Of a stretch of DNA of 64,000 nucleotides, positions 7,428-16,728 are shown in pieces. This stretch comes from JBMOKU01 sp049324315. Its GTDB lineage: Bacteria; Bacillota; Clostridia; Peptostreptococcales; Thermotaleaceae. The translations under genes were made by a program, and so were the position numbers. Each line of letters begins with the position of its first letter. Position 1 is the stretch's first letter. The notes under the pieces are model-generated. The model ran no database searches. It was not told the origin of the DNA and was given only the letters and a program-made list of their open reading frames with translations. The stretch lies in contig JBMOKU010000003.1 in assembly GCA_049324315.1 (NCBI GenBank), positions 68,248-132,247 on the forward strand. Reading direction: 5' to 3'.

Positions 7428-9959
7428 ATGAAAAAAATGATAAAACCATTGGGATATATATACCACAAGCGAGGAACCGCTAGAAGACTCATGATTGTCT
7501 TTCTTTCGCTTTTCATCTTTTTTACCCATGTACCCTCAAGCTATGCCATAAAAAACAATCCCGTCAAAGATCATGTTGTGCTGCAGCTCCGCTGGAACCA
7601 CCAGTTCCAATTCGCTGGCTATTATGCCGCACAATGGATGGGGTATTATAGCGAAGAAGGTTTAGATGTTGAAATAAGGTCTGCGTCTACGGTCGATAAC
7701 AAAATACTATATGCTACTGAAGAAGTAGCTGAAGGCCGCGCTGATTTCGGCATTGGTGGTGTGGATATCCTGATCGCCCAAAACGATGGGGCTGATTTTA
7801 GCGTAATCTCTTCTATTTTTCAACGCAGTGCTGTGGAGTACTATCTGGAAGCAGATACCCCTTTCCGCTCTATCGTAGATTTGACTACATTAAAAACGGC
7901 ACGGAGACCCCATGATCTTTTGGATATTGAACTTCAGGCAATGCTGATCAATGAAGGGATTAGTCCTGATGTGATTCGTCTGATTGAAGATAGAGATGCG
8001 GAAAACTTTTCAGTTCATGATTTAACCAGCGGAAAATTTGATGTTATCCCGGGTTACTTAGGTACTATCCCTTATTATGCGGAAAAGGAAGGTATCACGT
8101 TAAAAACCATTAAGCCCATAGACTATGGTATAGATTTCTATGGAGACTGCCTTTTTACTACAAACTCCTTGGCCACCGAAAACCCTGAACTGGTTGAGAG
8201 ATTCCGCAGAGCGAGCTTAAAAGGCTGGAAATATGCCCTAGAGCATCCTGAGGAAATCGCTCAACGAATTGCCAGGGAACTGCCTGCAGGAAAAAAGCCG
8301 CTAAAAGACCAGATCGAATATAATCTCTACCAAGCACAAAAAGTCTTAGAATTCACCCTCTATCCCGTTGTGGAAATTGGGAATATGAATCCCCACCGCT
8401 GGGAAAAAATGCAGGATATGCTCCTTAGGCTTGGGTTAGTTGATAAAAGCTTAAACATAGACCAATTCATCTTCGATTATGAAAAAATGGTTAGTGAAAG
8501 AAGTAAATGGATACAGAACGTGTTGATGACCTTTCTGGCCATTGTCTTTTCAGCATTATTGGTTTTTTTTATGGTCCATTTGACATCAAAGAACACCATG
8601 TTGGAAAGTGAAATCGATCAACGGAAAAATGCTGAAGATAAGATCAACCGCAGCAGGCAGCGATATCAGGCTATGTTTAACAGCGCCGTCCTGGGTATCA
8701 CCATAACTACCCGTGAGGGAATCATTATTCAAGCCAATGAGATGTGGTCAAAAATGATAGGCTATACACGGGAGGAAATGATAGGCAAGAAGATCACAGA
8801 GCTTTTCGCCCCTGATGATAAAAATGAAGATGTTGATTTAAAGCAGCAGCTGATTCGAGAGGAAATCGACAGCTATGAGATCGAGAGAAAATACCTCAGA
8901 AAGGACGGCGGTGTTTTCTGGGGAAGACTCTTTATGACTTCTATTTATGACCAGGACAGTGAGAAAAAAGTAAATATGGCCATGGTTATCGATATTACCA
9001 ATGCCAAGATTGAGGAAGAGGCTGTAGAACGAAGCGAGGAGCGTTTTAGGAGAATTATCAAAGAAGTAGCCTCTGAAATAGATATTCATGACCCCCTTCT
9101 CCTTCATTCGCAAGAGACTCAACCTACTGGTATCGTCATAGACGAAAAAAGTAAGCTTTCTTTAAAACTTGAAAAGATTAACCTGGAATTGGAGAAAATG
9201 TTTAAGAAAGAATTGGATGAAAACAGAAAGAAAGAAGCTCTTATTATTTATCAGGCCAGACTGGCTGCCATGGGTGAAATGATCGCCAATATAGCCCATC
9301 AATGGCGCCAACCCCTCAATAATTTGGGGCTGGTGTTGTCAAACATCGAGGATGCATACACATATAACGATCTGGACAGCGAATTTTTACATCACTCCAT
9401 TGACAAGTCCAGAAAATTGATTTCTAAAATGTCCGATACCATTGATGATTTTCGATACTTTTTGAATCCTAAAAACGAAAAAAAGCATTTCTCCATATAC
9501 ACCAGTATTTTATCTGTTCTGGACTTACTGGAAGAAAATTTAAGATTTCATCATATTGACATAAGCTTTGACAGTATATCCGATGTCCATGTGGATGGTT
9601 ATGAAAATCAATTTTCCCAAGCTATTTTTAATATCATTACCAATTCCATCGATGCTTTGGCATGCAGCTCTAGTCATATACGGAAAATCATCATTTCTAT
9701 CTATGAAGAAGACGGGCTGGCTGTGACAGAAATAAAAGACAATGCTGGAGGCGTTTCAGAGGATATTATCCATAAAGTTTTTGATATCTACTTTACGACA
9801 AAGAAAGAATCCAAAGGAACAGGCCTTGGTCTGTATATCACGAAAACGATTATCGAGAACAACATGGATGGTAAAGTAGAGCTTAAGAACCTGGCAGATG
9901 GCGTTATTATGAAGGTTCTGATTCCAACGGGTGGAGGTGACAACCATGCAGCAAGCTAA
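7428..9959 (+). CDS. Histidine kinase with NMT1/THI5-type sensor and PAS domain
   Basis: 843 residues. Order: signal peptide (about 1-40); periplasmic-type substrate-binding domain of the NMT1/THI5 class (about 45-350, opening LQLRWNHQFQFAGYYAAQ); membrane helix (about 365-390); PAS domain (about 415-535); coiled linker; H-box IAHQWRQPLNN with phospho-acceptor His624; N-box and G-boxes (DNAGGV, GTGLGLYI). NMT1-type domains bind pyrimidine-like or related small molecules, so the extracellular domain probably senses a nucleobase-like ligand directly. The ATG at 7428 has an AAGGTG site upstream; the earlier ATG at 7392 has none. It overlaps the response regulator gene, which is its likely partner. 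Confidence 0.88.
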   Translation: MKKMIKPLGYIYHKRGTARRLMIVFLSLFIFFTHVPSSYAIKNNPVKDHVVLQLRWNHQFQFAGYYAAQWMGYYSEEGLDVEIRSASTVDNKILYATEEVAEGRADFGIGGVDILIAQNDGADFSVISSIFQRSAVEYYLEADTPFRSIVDLTTLKTARRPHDLLDIELQAMLINEGISPDVIRLIEDRDAENFSVHDLTSGKFDVIPGYLGTIPYYAEKEGITLKTIKPIDYGIDFYGDCLFTTNSLATENPELVERFRRASLKGWKYALEHPEEIAQRIARELPAGKKPLKDQIEYNLYQAQKVLEFTLYPVVEIGNMNPHRWEKMQDMLLRLGLVDKSLNIDQFIFDYEKMVSERSKWIQNVLMTFLAIVFSALLVFFMVHLTSKNTMLESEIDQRKNAEDKINRSRQRYQAMFNSAVLGITITTREGIIIQANEMWSKMIGYTREEMIGKKITELFAPDDKNEDVDLKQQLIREEIDSYEIERKYLRKDGGVFWGRLFMTSIYDQDSEKKVNMAMVIDITNAKIEEEAVERSEERFRRIIKEVASEIDIHDPLLLHSQETQPTGIVIDEKSKLSLKLEKINLELEKMFKKELDENRKKEALIIYQARLAAMGEMIANIAHQWRQPLNNLGLVLSNIEDAYTYNDLDSEFLHHSIDKSRKLISKMSDTIDDFRYFLNPKNEKKHFSIYTSILSVLDLLEENLRFHHIDISFDSISDVHVDGYENQFSQAIFNIITNSIDALACSSSHIRKIIISIYEEDGLAVTEIKDNAGGVSEDIIHKVFDIYFTTKKESKGTGLGLYITKTIIENNMDGKVELKNLADGVIMKVLIPTGGGDNHAAS

Positions 9960-10728
9960 TACGAATCATCTATTATTGCATTTAAAGGTCCTTTATATCG
10001 AAGATGAAGATTTTACACGTAATGAACTATCCAGATTCTTAAAAAGACGGGTCGGCAAGCTTTATCTTGCGCAGAATGGTATGGAAGGACTTGAAGCATT
10101 TCGACAACACGGCCCTGACCTGATCATCACGGATCTAAAGATGCCTGAAATGGATGGCTTGGAGATGGTGCGCGCCATAAGGCGCAGGGGTTCGGACTGT
10201 CCAGTCATTATCATCTCTGCCTTATCTGACAGCGAGACCATTCTAAATGCCGTAGATCTGGGAATCATAAAATACATGGTGAAGCCCCTCAATACGAAGG
10301 AATTGGTGTATACCATGGAAAAACTTACAGTAGATACGCTGAAAAATAAACGGAATCAGTCTGTTATCAACGAGTCCGTTGTTATGGATAAAGAGCATAA
10401 ACTGGAACTGGAAAAGAAGATAAAAGGTGAAATTGCTCATTTTCTCAAGTCCTACACCGGAAAGGGTCCAAGGGATATACAGGTCTTTATTCAAGGAAAT
10501 CATATCGATGTAAAAGTTTTGGATGCCCTTACATCTTTTGAGGCTAATATCATCAGCAGCAATCGAAACCAGGGTCTGATCGATTATATCCGTAAGGTTT
10601 TCTATATAGAAAATCGGGAGATTCTGGAGACATGCATCGGAAAAATCTTAGGTGCTAAGGCAACGGTCCTTGATATTGAACCGGATTCAGCAAACAATCA
10701 AGACCGATTAACATTCTCTTTTCTATAA
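9946..10728 (+). CDS. Response regulator fused to an MpsC (DUF2294)-like domain
   Basis: 260 residues. A CheY-type receiver (about 14-128) has acidic pocket EDED, phospho-acceptor Asp63 in IITDLKMPEMDG, and the conserved Lys in YMVKPL. After a linker, residues about 150-260 (from KGPRDIQVFIQGNHIDV) resemble DUF2294/MpsC, a domain tied to a membrane-potential-generating bicarbonate/sodium system in other Firmicutes. No DNA-binding domain is seen, so its output is not ordinary transcription control. The start at 9946 is set by GGAGG 8 nt upstream. The gene overlaps the kinase stop by 14 bases, which implies translational coupling. Confidence 0.8.
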   Translation: MQQANTNHLLLHLKVLYIEDEDFTRNELSRFLKRRVGKLYLAQNGMEGLEAFRQHGPDLIITDLKMPEMDGLEMVRAIRRRGSDCPVIIISALSDSETILNAVDLGIIKYMVKPLNTKELVYTMEKLTVDTLKNKRNQSVINESVVMDKEHKLELEKKIKGEIAHFLKSYTGKGPRDIQVFIQGNHIDVKVLDALTSFEANIISSNRNQGLIDYIRKVFYIENREILETCIGKILGAKATVLDIEPDSANNQDRLTFSFL

Positions 10729-10729
10729 C

Positions 10730-10758
10730 TTGCACATCCTGATCATTCATGTTACACT
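10730..10758 (+). promoter_or_regulatory. Putative promoter of the purine-permease leader
   Basis: TTGCAC (10730-10735), a 17-bp spacer and TACACT (10753-10758). The match is moderate. It would start the structured leader that follows. Confidence 0.45.
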
Positions 10759-10779
10759 ATTAACAATATAGTCGTTTCA

Positions 10780-10949
10780 GAATTTTTAAATAGGCTGGAT
10801 TGGATGTAGCGATGCTTACAAGCCAAACAGCAAGCATGGAGCTTACAATAACATAATTGCTTGACAAGTGTTGAAGAGAACAGGTTCTGTTAGGCTTTAA
10901 TAGGTCAGCGTGAAAGAATAGTATTTATTCTTTTGTGCTGGCTTTTTTT
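10780..10949 (+). promoter_or_regulatory. Structured leader ending in a strong terminator (attenuator or riboswitch candidate)
   Basis: A leader of about 170 nt precedes the permease. It ends in a continuous 17-bp stem (10904-10920 with 10926-10942), a 5-nt loop and T7 (10943-10949), a very strong intrinsic terminator about 100 nt before the permease start. The upstream part contains short dyads (ATGCTT...AAGCAT near 10812-10835, AGAAC/GTTCT near 10877-10888) that could form an aptamer or antiterminator. I find no match to the purine, THF, preQ1, ZTP, PRPP or c-di-GMP riboswitch consensus. It could instead simply end the upstream operon, but it lies 175 nt past that stop codon. Confidence 0.6.
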
Positions 10950-11047
10950 GTTTTAGATTTAGATATTCACTTTTAAGGAGGTGACCTGGGCTTTCTAAAA
11001 CTTTTTATCTATTTTCAATTCTTGATATATTTCTAGGAGGGATCAAT

Positions 11048-12382
11048 GTGAGTAAGAACGCGTCAATTTATGAATTGGATGGTCAACCAAAACTTAGTGT
11101 TGCCGTTCCATTAGGAATGCAGCATGTATTGGCAATGTTTACAGGCAATATTGCACCGATTATCATCATCAGCAATGTTTTGGGTCTTCCGCCTGAGCAA
11201 AAAATATTTATGATTCAATGTGCCATGATCGTTGCAGGTCTGGTAACCATGGTACAGTTGTATCCGGTATGGAGGGTTGGTGCAGGCTTACCCTTGGTGA
11301 TGGGTACTAGTTTCGCTTTTGTACCAACAGCAATTGCCGTTGGTCAGTCCTATGGTCTGGCAGGAATTTTGGGTGCATCCTTGTTGGGCAGCTTTGCAGA
11401 AATCATTATGGGATTCTTTATCAAACCCTTACGTCGCTTTTTTCCCCCAGTCGTTACAGGCGTTGTTCTGGTAGCCATCGGTTTATCTTTACTTCCTGTA
11501 GGAATCAACTACTTTGCCGGTGGTGTGGGTGCTCCTGACTATGGTTCTCCGCAAAATCTATTTTTGGGCTTTTTAGTACTTATGATTATTATTATACTTC
11601 AACGCTTTGGTAAAGGATTATTGAACGTTGCTTCTATTCTTATCGCACTGATTATCGGTTATATTGTAGCTATCCCCATGGGTAAAGTTAACTTTGCAGG
11701 CGTTGCTGCTGCAGGCTGGATTAGTATTCCCATGCCGCTGCAGTTCGGTTTAGAATTTCATTTAGACGCCATTTTAAAGTTTGCCGCTGTTTATTTAGTT
11801 GTTGGATTAGAAACCTTAGGAAATATTTCAGGCATAACGCTCAGCGGTGCAAATCGAGAAGCTACTGAAAACGAAATGTCCGGTGCAGTTATTGCTGACG
11901 GCATGGGCAGCTTGTTTGCAGCTATTTTTAATGTACTGCCCAATACTGCCTACGGTCAAAATGCAGGTATCGTAGCAATGACAAAGGTTATGAATCGATT
12001 TTGCGTAGCCACCGGTGCAGCTTTCCTTATTTTAGCCGGAATCATACCAAAGTTTGGCGCCATCTGTGCCGCTATGCCACCAAGTGTTTTAGGCGGTGCG
12101 GTATCTGTTGTTTTCTCCATGATTACTGTCAGCGGCATTAAGATGATCAGTAAGGCCGGCCTGGACAGCAGAAACACTTCTATCCTTGCTATTTCTTTAG
12201 GTCTTGGTCTAGGATTCAGCTCTGTCCCAGCATCTATTGAACAAATGCCCGTTCTATTGAAGCATTTCTTTGGGGACTCTGTCGTTGCAGCAGGCTTATT
12301 GGCATTCTTCCTTAATATCATCTTCTCCCATGAAGATGTTTTAAAAGAAAAGGTCAGTGAATCCGTACCGACAGAAGCATAA
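11048..12382 (+). CDS. Nucleobase:cation symporter-2 (xanthine/uric acid/uracil permease family)
   Basis: 444 residues with 12-14 hydrophobic helices. NCS2 signatures are present: GMQHVLAMFTGN in TM1, ETLGNISGI in TM8, and YGQNAGIVAMTKV, the QN-containing family motif. NCS2 proteins import purines or pyrimidines with protons or sodium. The strongest clue to substrate is context: a molybdenum hydroxylase of the xanthine dehydrogenase type lies directly downstream, so xanthine, hypoxanthine or urate is likely. The GTG start follows TAGGAGG by 7 nt. Expression is probably set by the leader upstream. Confidence 0.9.
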   Translation: MSKNASIYELDGQPKLSVAVPLGMQHVLAMFTGNIAPIIIISNVLGLPPEQKIFMIQCAMIVAGLVTMVQLYPVWRVGAGLPLVMGTSFAFVPTAIAVGQSYGLAGILGASLLGSFAEIIMGFFIKPLRRFFPPVVTGVVLVAIGLSLLPVGINYFAGGVGAPDYGSPQNLFLGFLVLMIIIILQRFGKGLLNVASILIALIIGYIVAIPMGKVNFAGVAAAGWISIPMPLQFGLEFHLDAILKFAAVYLVVGLETLGNISGITLSGANREATENEMSGAVIADGMGSLFAAIFNVLPNTAYGQNAGIVAMTKVMNRFCVATGAAFLILAGIIPKFGAICAAMPPSVLGGAVSVVFSMITVSGIKMISKAGLDSRNTSILAISLGLGLGFSSVPASIEQMPVLLKHFFGDSVVAAGLLAFFLNIIFSHEDVLKEKVSESVPTEA

Positions 12383-12532
12383 ATCTATTTACACAAGTTT
12401 GTTTCTATACTCATTCAGGAGACTGACCAAGGTCTATTTACACTTCCTTGTTCAGCCTCCACCCATCTTCATATCCTTCTAATTATGAAGGAATAAATCA
12501 CTGGCTGATTTCCGTTGAAAGGAGTGGCTGAT

Positions 12533-13336
12533 TTGATAACCATTAAGGAATACACAGCACCCTCTAGCATTGATGAAGCATATCATCTACTGACCTCTAA
12601 AAAAAATGCAACCTTAGTCGGCGGTGGCGCATTCATCAGAATGGGTGCTAAAAATATTTCTTTAGCGATCGATCTATCAAAAGCAAATTTAAATTATATC
12701 AAAGAAGACGATAAAAATATCATCCTTGGCGGAATGACCACTTTTAGAGATATTGAACGCTCACCCTTGCTGGCATCTCATTTTCACAATATCCTTGCTC
12801 AGTCCGTGAAGGATATCGTGGGTGTCCAGCTGCGAAATATCATTACTGTTGGTGGCACCGTTTATTCCAGATACGGTTTTTCTGACCTTATCACCGCATT
12901 GCTGGCGTTGGATACAAAGGTAAAGCTGTATCATCAAGGATTGGTACCCTTAGCACAATTTTTAGAAGTAGGTTCTTCCCGTCCGGATATTTTGGAAAGC
13001 ATTATGATTGCAAAAGACAATCGCAAAGCAGCATTTAAGGCTATCAGAAATTCTAAAGGTGATTATGCCATTTTGAATATGGCCATTTCAACAGTTGAAG
13101 ATAAATTTCGAATATCTGTAGGTGCCCGGCCAAATCGAGCCGTGTTGGCCTGCAAGACCATGGCGTATTTAAATCAATCTGGCTTATCAGAAGAGCATAT
13201 CTCTGAAGCCTGCCGTATTATCACCAATGAAATCAGATTTGGTACCAACACCAGAGGCAGCCGTGAATATCGTCAAAAAATATGCAGCGTCCTATTAAAG
13301 CGATTACTCATGGAGGTTGTTTCTCATGAAAATTAA
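12533..13336 (+). CDS. Molybdenum hydroxylase FAD-binding subunit
   Basis: 267 residues, CO dehydrogenase/xanthine dehydrogenase medium-subunit family. FAD-binding signatures are visible: LVGGGAFIRMG near residue 33 (pyrophosphate loop) and LRNIITVGGTVYSR near 105. It passes electrons from the iron-sulfur subunit to NAD or another acceptor. TTG at 12533 is chosen, since AAAGGAG lies 8 nt upstream and earlier in-frame codons overlap it. It overlaps the next gene by 11 bases, so the three subunits are translated as a unit. Confidence 0.9.
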   Translation: MITIKEYTAPSSIDEAYHLLTSKKNATLVGGGAFIRMGAKNISLAIDLSKANLNYIKEDDKNIILGGMTTFRDIERSPLLASHFHNILAQSVKDIVGVQLRNIITVGGTVYSRYGFSDLITALLALDTKVKLYHQGLVPLAQFLEVGSSRPDILESIMIAKDNRKAAFKAIRNSKGDYAILNMAISTVEDKFRISVGARPNRAVLACKTMAYLNQSGLSEEHISEACRIITNEIRFGTNTRGSREYRQKICSVLLKRLLMEVVSHEN

Positions 13337-13793
13337 TGTGAAAATAAATGGAATCAATAAATCCTTTGACATAGCTCCTGATGACTATCTACTTGATGTA
13401 CTGAGAAAGCACGGCTATATGGGCGTTAAGCAAGGATGTGATACAGGCACCTGCGGTGTATGTACCATTCATTTGGATGGAAAAGCCGTTTTAGCCTGTA
13501 TCCTTCTGGCAGCCAAAGCCGATGGTCATGAGATCACTACCATTGAAGGCGTTCAGGAAGAAGCCGTCCGCGTTGGGCGATATTTGGTGGATGAAGGTGT
13601 AGACCAATGTGGATACTGCAGCCCAGGTACAATCATGAGCATCCTGTATCTGGAAAAATACATCCAAAATCCCACCGATGATGAGATACTTCATTATTTG
13701 AACGGCAATCTATGCCGATGCTCAGGATATGCAGGTCAAATAAGGGCCATCAAGAAATATTTGGAGGCGAAATACCATGAAGGTAGTCAATAA
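13326..13793 (+). CDS. Molybdenum hydroxylase 2Fe-2S subunit
   Basis: 155 residues. The N-terminal plant-type ferredoxin domain has C38, C43, C46 and C58 (CDTGTCGVC...AC). The C-terminal helical domain has the second cluster, C95/C98 (DQCGYCSPG) and C130/C132 (NLCRCSG). This is the standard small subunit that wires the Mo site to FAD. The ATG at 13326 follows GGAGG by 9 nt and lies within the end of the FAD-subunit gene; its own stop overlaps the large-subunit start. Confidence 0.95.
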   Translation: MKINVKINGINKSFDIAPDDYLLDVLRKHGYMGVKQGCDTGTCGVCTIHLDGKAVLACILLAAKADGHEITTIEGVQEEAVRVGRYLVDEGVDQCGYCSPGTIMSILYLEKYIQNPTDDEILHYLNGNLCRCSGYAGQIRAIKKYLEAKYHEGSQ

Positions 13794-16089
13794 CTCTATT
13801 TCAAAAATTGACGGGTTAAGTCTCATACAAGGTAAACCTGTTTATACCGATGATCTTGCACCAAAAGATGCTCTGATCGTAAAGGTGCTAAGGAGTCCCC
13901 ATGCCTTTGCCCGAATAAAGAACATCGACACTTTCATAGCAGAGAAGGTTCCTGGTGTAGCCTGTATATTTACCTACAAAAATGTAATCAGAAAGCCTTT
14001 TACGCGGGCCGGACAATGTTATCCGGAATTATCTCCCTATGATAAATTTCTACTGGACCAATATGTAAGACATGTGGGGGACGATGTGGCCATTATTGCC
14101 GCCGTTGATGAAAAAACCGCTGTAAAGGCCATGAAGCTTATCAAAGTAGACTACGAATTGTTGGACCCTGTTTTAGATTTTGAAAAGGCAGATGGGCACA
14201 GCAGTATCGTTCACCCGGAGGAAGAAAGCTATACCATGATCCATGTGGGTTTTGACAAAGCCAGAAATGTCGCCTGCAAAGTAGACCTAGTTTTAGGAGA
14301 TGTGGAAAAAACATTGGAAGACTGCGATATCATCATCAAGCACACGTATAAAACCCAAGCCCAAGCTCAAGTCATGATGGAATCGCAGCGGACCTATACC
14401 TACCTGGATCCCCATGGCAGACTGGTTGTGGTATCCTCTACCCAGATTCCTTTCCATGTAAGAAGAATTTTGGCCAACGCCTTAGATTTTCCAGCCAGTA
14501 AGATCCGTGTGATTAAGCCCCGCATCGGCGGCGGCTTCGGTGCAAAACAAACAGCCCAGTCTGAATTCTACCCCGCCCTTGTTACGTTAAAAACTGGAAA
14601 ACCTGCAAAAATCGTTTATACTCGTAAGGAAGTTTTTAGAGGCACCACCACGAGACATGCCATGCGGTTTGATATTACTATTGGTGCAAGCAGTGATGGA
14701 AAGATAAGAGTTATTGATATGGAAGGTCTTTCCGACACCGGGGCTTACGGAGAACATGCCCAGACCACCTTTGGTGCGGCGGGAAAGAAAGTTTTGACAC
14801 TCTATAATAAGGTGGAAGCCTGCAGATTCAGTGGGAAAGCAGTTTATACCAATCATGTTCCCGGTGGTGCCCTAAGAGGCTTCGGTGTCACACAGGGTAC
14901 ATTTGCCATCGAATCCGCCGTCAATGAGCTGGCAAATAAACTTAACATGGATCCCGTCAAGCTCAGGGAGATGAATATGATCAAAAAGGGTGAGACAACA
15001 CCTTTATATAATATGATTACCAAAGGTGCCGGCAGTGAACCCATGTTGATGGACAGCTGTCAGCTGGAATATTGTGTTGCAAGAGGCAAGGAATTGATTG
15101 GATGGGATGAAAAGTATCCTTCTGTAAGAATTACTGACACAAAAGTCAGAGGCATCGGTATGGCAATCGCCCAACAAGGATCAGGACTGCCCAACATTGA
15201 CATGGCGTCGGCCACACTTAAGTTAAATGATGATGGTTTTTTCACCCTCTTGACCGGAGCCACCGATATTGGAACCGGCAGTGATACCATTCTAGCTCAA
15301 ATTGCAGTGGAAACTTTAGGGGTTGATATGGCGCAAATCGTCGTATATGCTTCAGATACGGATATTACCCCCTTTGACAGCGGAGCCTATGCTTCCAGCA
15401 CCACCTATACCACTGGAAATGCTGTGATTGATGCTGCTGAGAAAATGATCTCTCTCATTGAGGAATATGGCGCAAAGTATTTCCAAACCAATAAAGAAAA
15501 TATATCATTTTGTAGCAATGCAATTATACGGAAAGATACCAAGGAAAGTATTAGTTTAAAGGATTTTTCCAATAAAATAACTTACAACCTCATCCACACC
15601 CAGCTAACCACAACAGGCTCTTTTGTCCCTCAAAAAGCTGCTCCCCCTTATATGGCTGGCTTTGCAGAGGTGGAAGTCGATCTGGAAATCGGTAAAGTCG
15701 ATGTTATCAACTTTGTAGGTATAGTAGACTGCGGTACACCTATCAACCCAAAGCTGTCCATCATACAAGCAGAAGGCGGTATCCTGCAAGGAATAGGCTT
15801 GGCTCTCTTCGAAGAAGTAAAATACAATTCAGCTGGTAGACTGATGACAGATTCTTTAATGGAATACAAAATCCCCACAAGAAAAGATATGGGAAACATT
15901 ATGGTAGAACTAGCCCCAGGATACGATGAAACAGGACCCTATGGTGCCAAATCCATTGGTGAAGTGGTTATCAATACGGTGGCTCCCGCTATCATGGATG
16001 CTATTTACCATGCCTGTGGTGTAAGAATACGAGAGCTTCCGGCCACACCTGAAAAGATATTGATGAACTTGAACAATGATGTAATGTAA
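13777..16089 (+). CDS. Molybdenum hydroxylase large (molybdopterin-binding) subunit
   Basis: 770 residues, full length for the xanthine dehydrogenase large-subunit family. Seen are the cofactor loop IGGGFGAKQ (about 250-258), GGALRGFGVTQGT, the second cofactor region with GTGSDT, and the conserved catalytic Glu729 in YGAKSIGE near the C-terminus. Together with the two preceding subunits it should hydroxylate an aromatic heterocycle. The purine permease upstream suggests hypoxanthine/xanthine oxidation. The exact substrate is not proved: nicotinate or selenium-dependent purine hydroxylases share this fold. No maturation gene is seen nearby. Confidence 0.92.
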   Translation: MKVVNNSISKIDGLSLIQGKPVYTDDLAPKDALIVKVLRSPHAFARIKNIDTFIAEKVPGVACIFTYKNVIRKPFTRAGQCYPELSPYDKFLLDQYVRHVGDDVAIIAAVDEKTAVKAMKLIKVDYELLDPVLDFEKADGHSSIVHPEEESYTMIHVGFDKARNVACKVDLVLGDVEKTLEDCDIIIKHTYKTQAQAQVMMESQRTYTYLDPHGRLVVVSSTQIPFHVRRILANALDFPASKIRVIKPRIGGGFGAKQTAQSEFYPALVTLKTGKPAKIVYTRKEVFRGTTTRHAMRFDITIGASSDGKIRVIDMEGLSDTGAYGEHAQTTFGAAGKKVLTLYNKVEACRFSGKAVYTNHVPGGALRGFGVTQGTFAIESAVNELANKLNMDPVKLREMNMIKKGETTPLYNMITKGAGSEPMLMDSCQLEYCVARGKELIGWDEKYPSVRITDTKVRGIGMAIAQQGSGLPNIDMASATLKLNDDGFFTLLTGATDIGTGSDTILAQIAVETLGVDMAQIVVYASDTDITPFDSGAYASSTTYTTGNAVIDAAEKMISLIEEYGAKYFQTNKENISFCSNAIIRKDTKESISLKDFSNKITYNLIHTQLTTTGSFVPQKAAPPYMAGFAEVEVDLEIGKVDVINFVGIVDCGTPINPKLSIIQAEGGILQGIGLALFEEVKYNSAGRLMTDSLMEYKIPTRKDMGNIMVELAPGYDETGPYGAKSIGEVVINTVAPAIMDAIYHACGVRIRELPATPEKILMNLNNDVM

Positions 16090-16131
16090 GATTTTTTTCG
16101 TCTATAAGAAAGCCGTATACTTTCTAAGAAT

Positions 16132-16161
16132 AAAGCGGGCGAGCAGTGTTTGCCCCTACGG
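16132..16161. repeat. GCGGGCGA...CCCTACG hairpin repeat, copy 1
   Basis: A 30-base element with GGGC...GCCC self-complementarity. It is 25/30 identical to the element at 17467-17496. Both lie just after a stop codon and just before an intrinsic terminator. Confidence 0.65.
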
Positions 16162-16205
16162 TTATGTTATCAGCAGAAGTTTTACGCAAGCTATTTCCTC
16201 ATTGA

Positions 16206-16250
16206 TAAAAACAAGGATGTTTGTATTCTTACAAATCATCCTTGTTTTAT
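16206..16250. terminator. Bidirectional intrinsic terminator
   Basis: A 12-bp stem AAAACAAGGATG/CATCCTTGTTTT with a nested TTTGTA/TACAAA extension, A-rich on the left and T-rich on the right. It lies between the convergent hydroxylase operon and the DUF3892 gene and can serve both. Confidence 0.88.
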
Positions 16251-16283
16251 TGCTTCTAGTCCTTTAATAATTCTCTGCCGTTC

Positions 16284-16514
16284 TTAAAAGGTCGGCAGAT
16301 TATCCAAGTTGTCGTCCGTTTGTCCATTGGCATTACTTCTGAGGAACTCCCGTCCGTTCTTTGCCCGTCCTACATTTACACCTTCAAGCTTATGATCTTT
16401 GGCCATCATGATCGCATCGTTTATGTCATATACATTTCCGTCTTGCAGCATGACATCGGTAATATCGCCATCCCGATTTTTCTTCACCTTTACGATTTTC
16501 GCTTTATCATTCAT
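16284..16514 (-). CDS. DUF3892-like protein
   Basis: A 76-residue basic protein with the DUF3892 pattern: AKIVKVKKNRDGDITDVMLQDG, then an AIMMAKDHKLEGVNVGR segment. DUF3892 proteins are short and of unknown function, common in Firmicutes. The second of two ATGs (16514) is chosen, because AGGAGG lies 7 nt before it and touches the first. The C-terminal 15 residues are polar and probably disordered. Confidence 0.8.
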   Translation of the reverse strand: MNDKAKIVKVKKNRDGDITDVMLQDGNVYDINDAIMMAKDHKLEGVNVGRAKNGREFLRSNANGQTDDNLDNLPTF

Positions 16515-16728
16515 ATTCATCCCTCCTGTTACTAGTATTTAGTAAAAACGAATAATCTATGTATTCGTATTAGGATTGCAAAAATCACGAAAAATAATCT
16601 AAGGATATGATAATCCCATTCCATAGGTTATGCTGCTCCTTTTTGTTCAAAATTAGTCATAAATGTCGATAAGCGCTATTTGAGCTGATTATTTTTTCCA
16701 ATTTATAATTAGGTATAGAATAAAACGC

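Noticed and set aside
10780..10949. Known purine or c-di-GMP riboswitch
   Set aside because: The conserved core sequences of those aptamers are not present; kept only as an unclassified leader.
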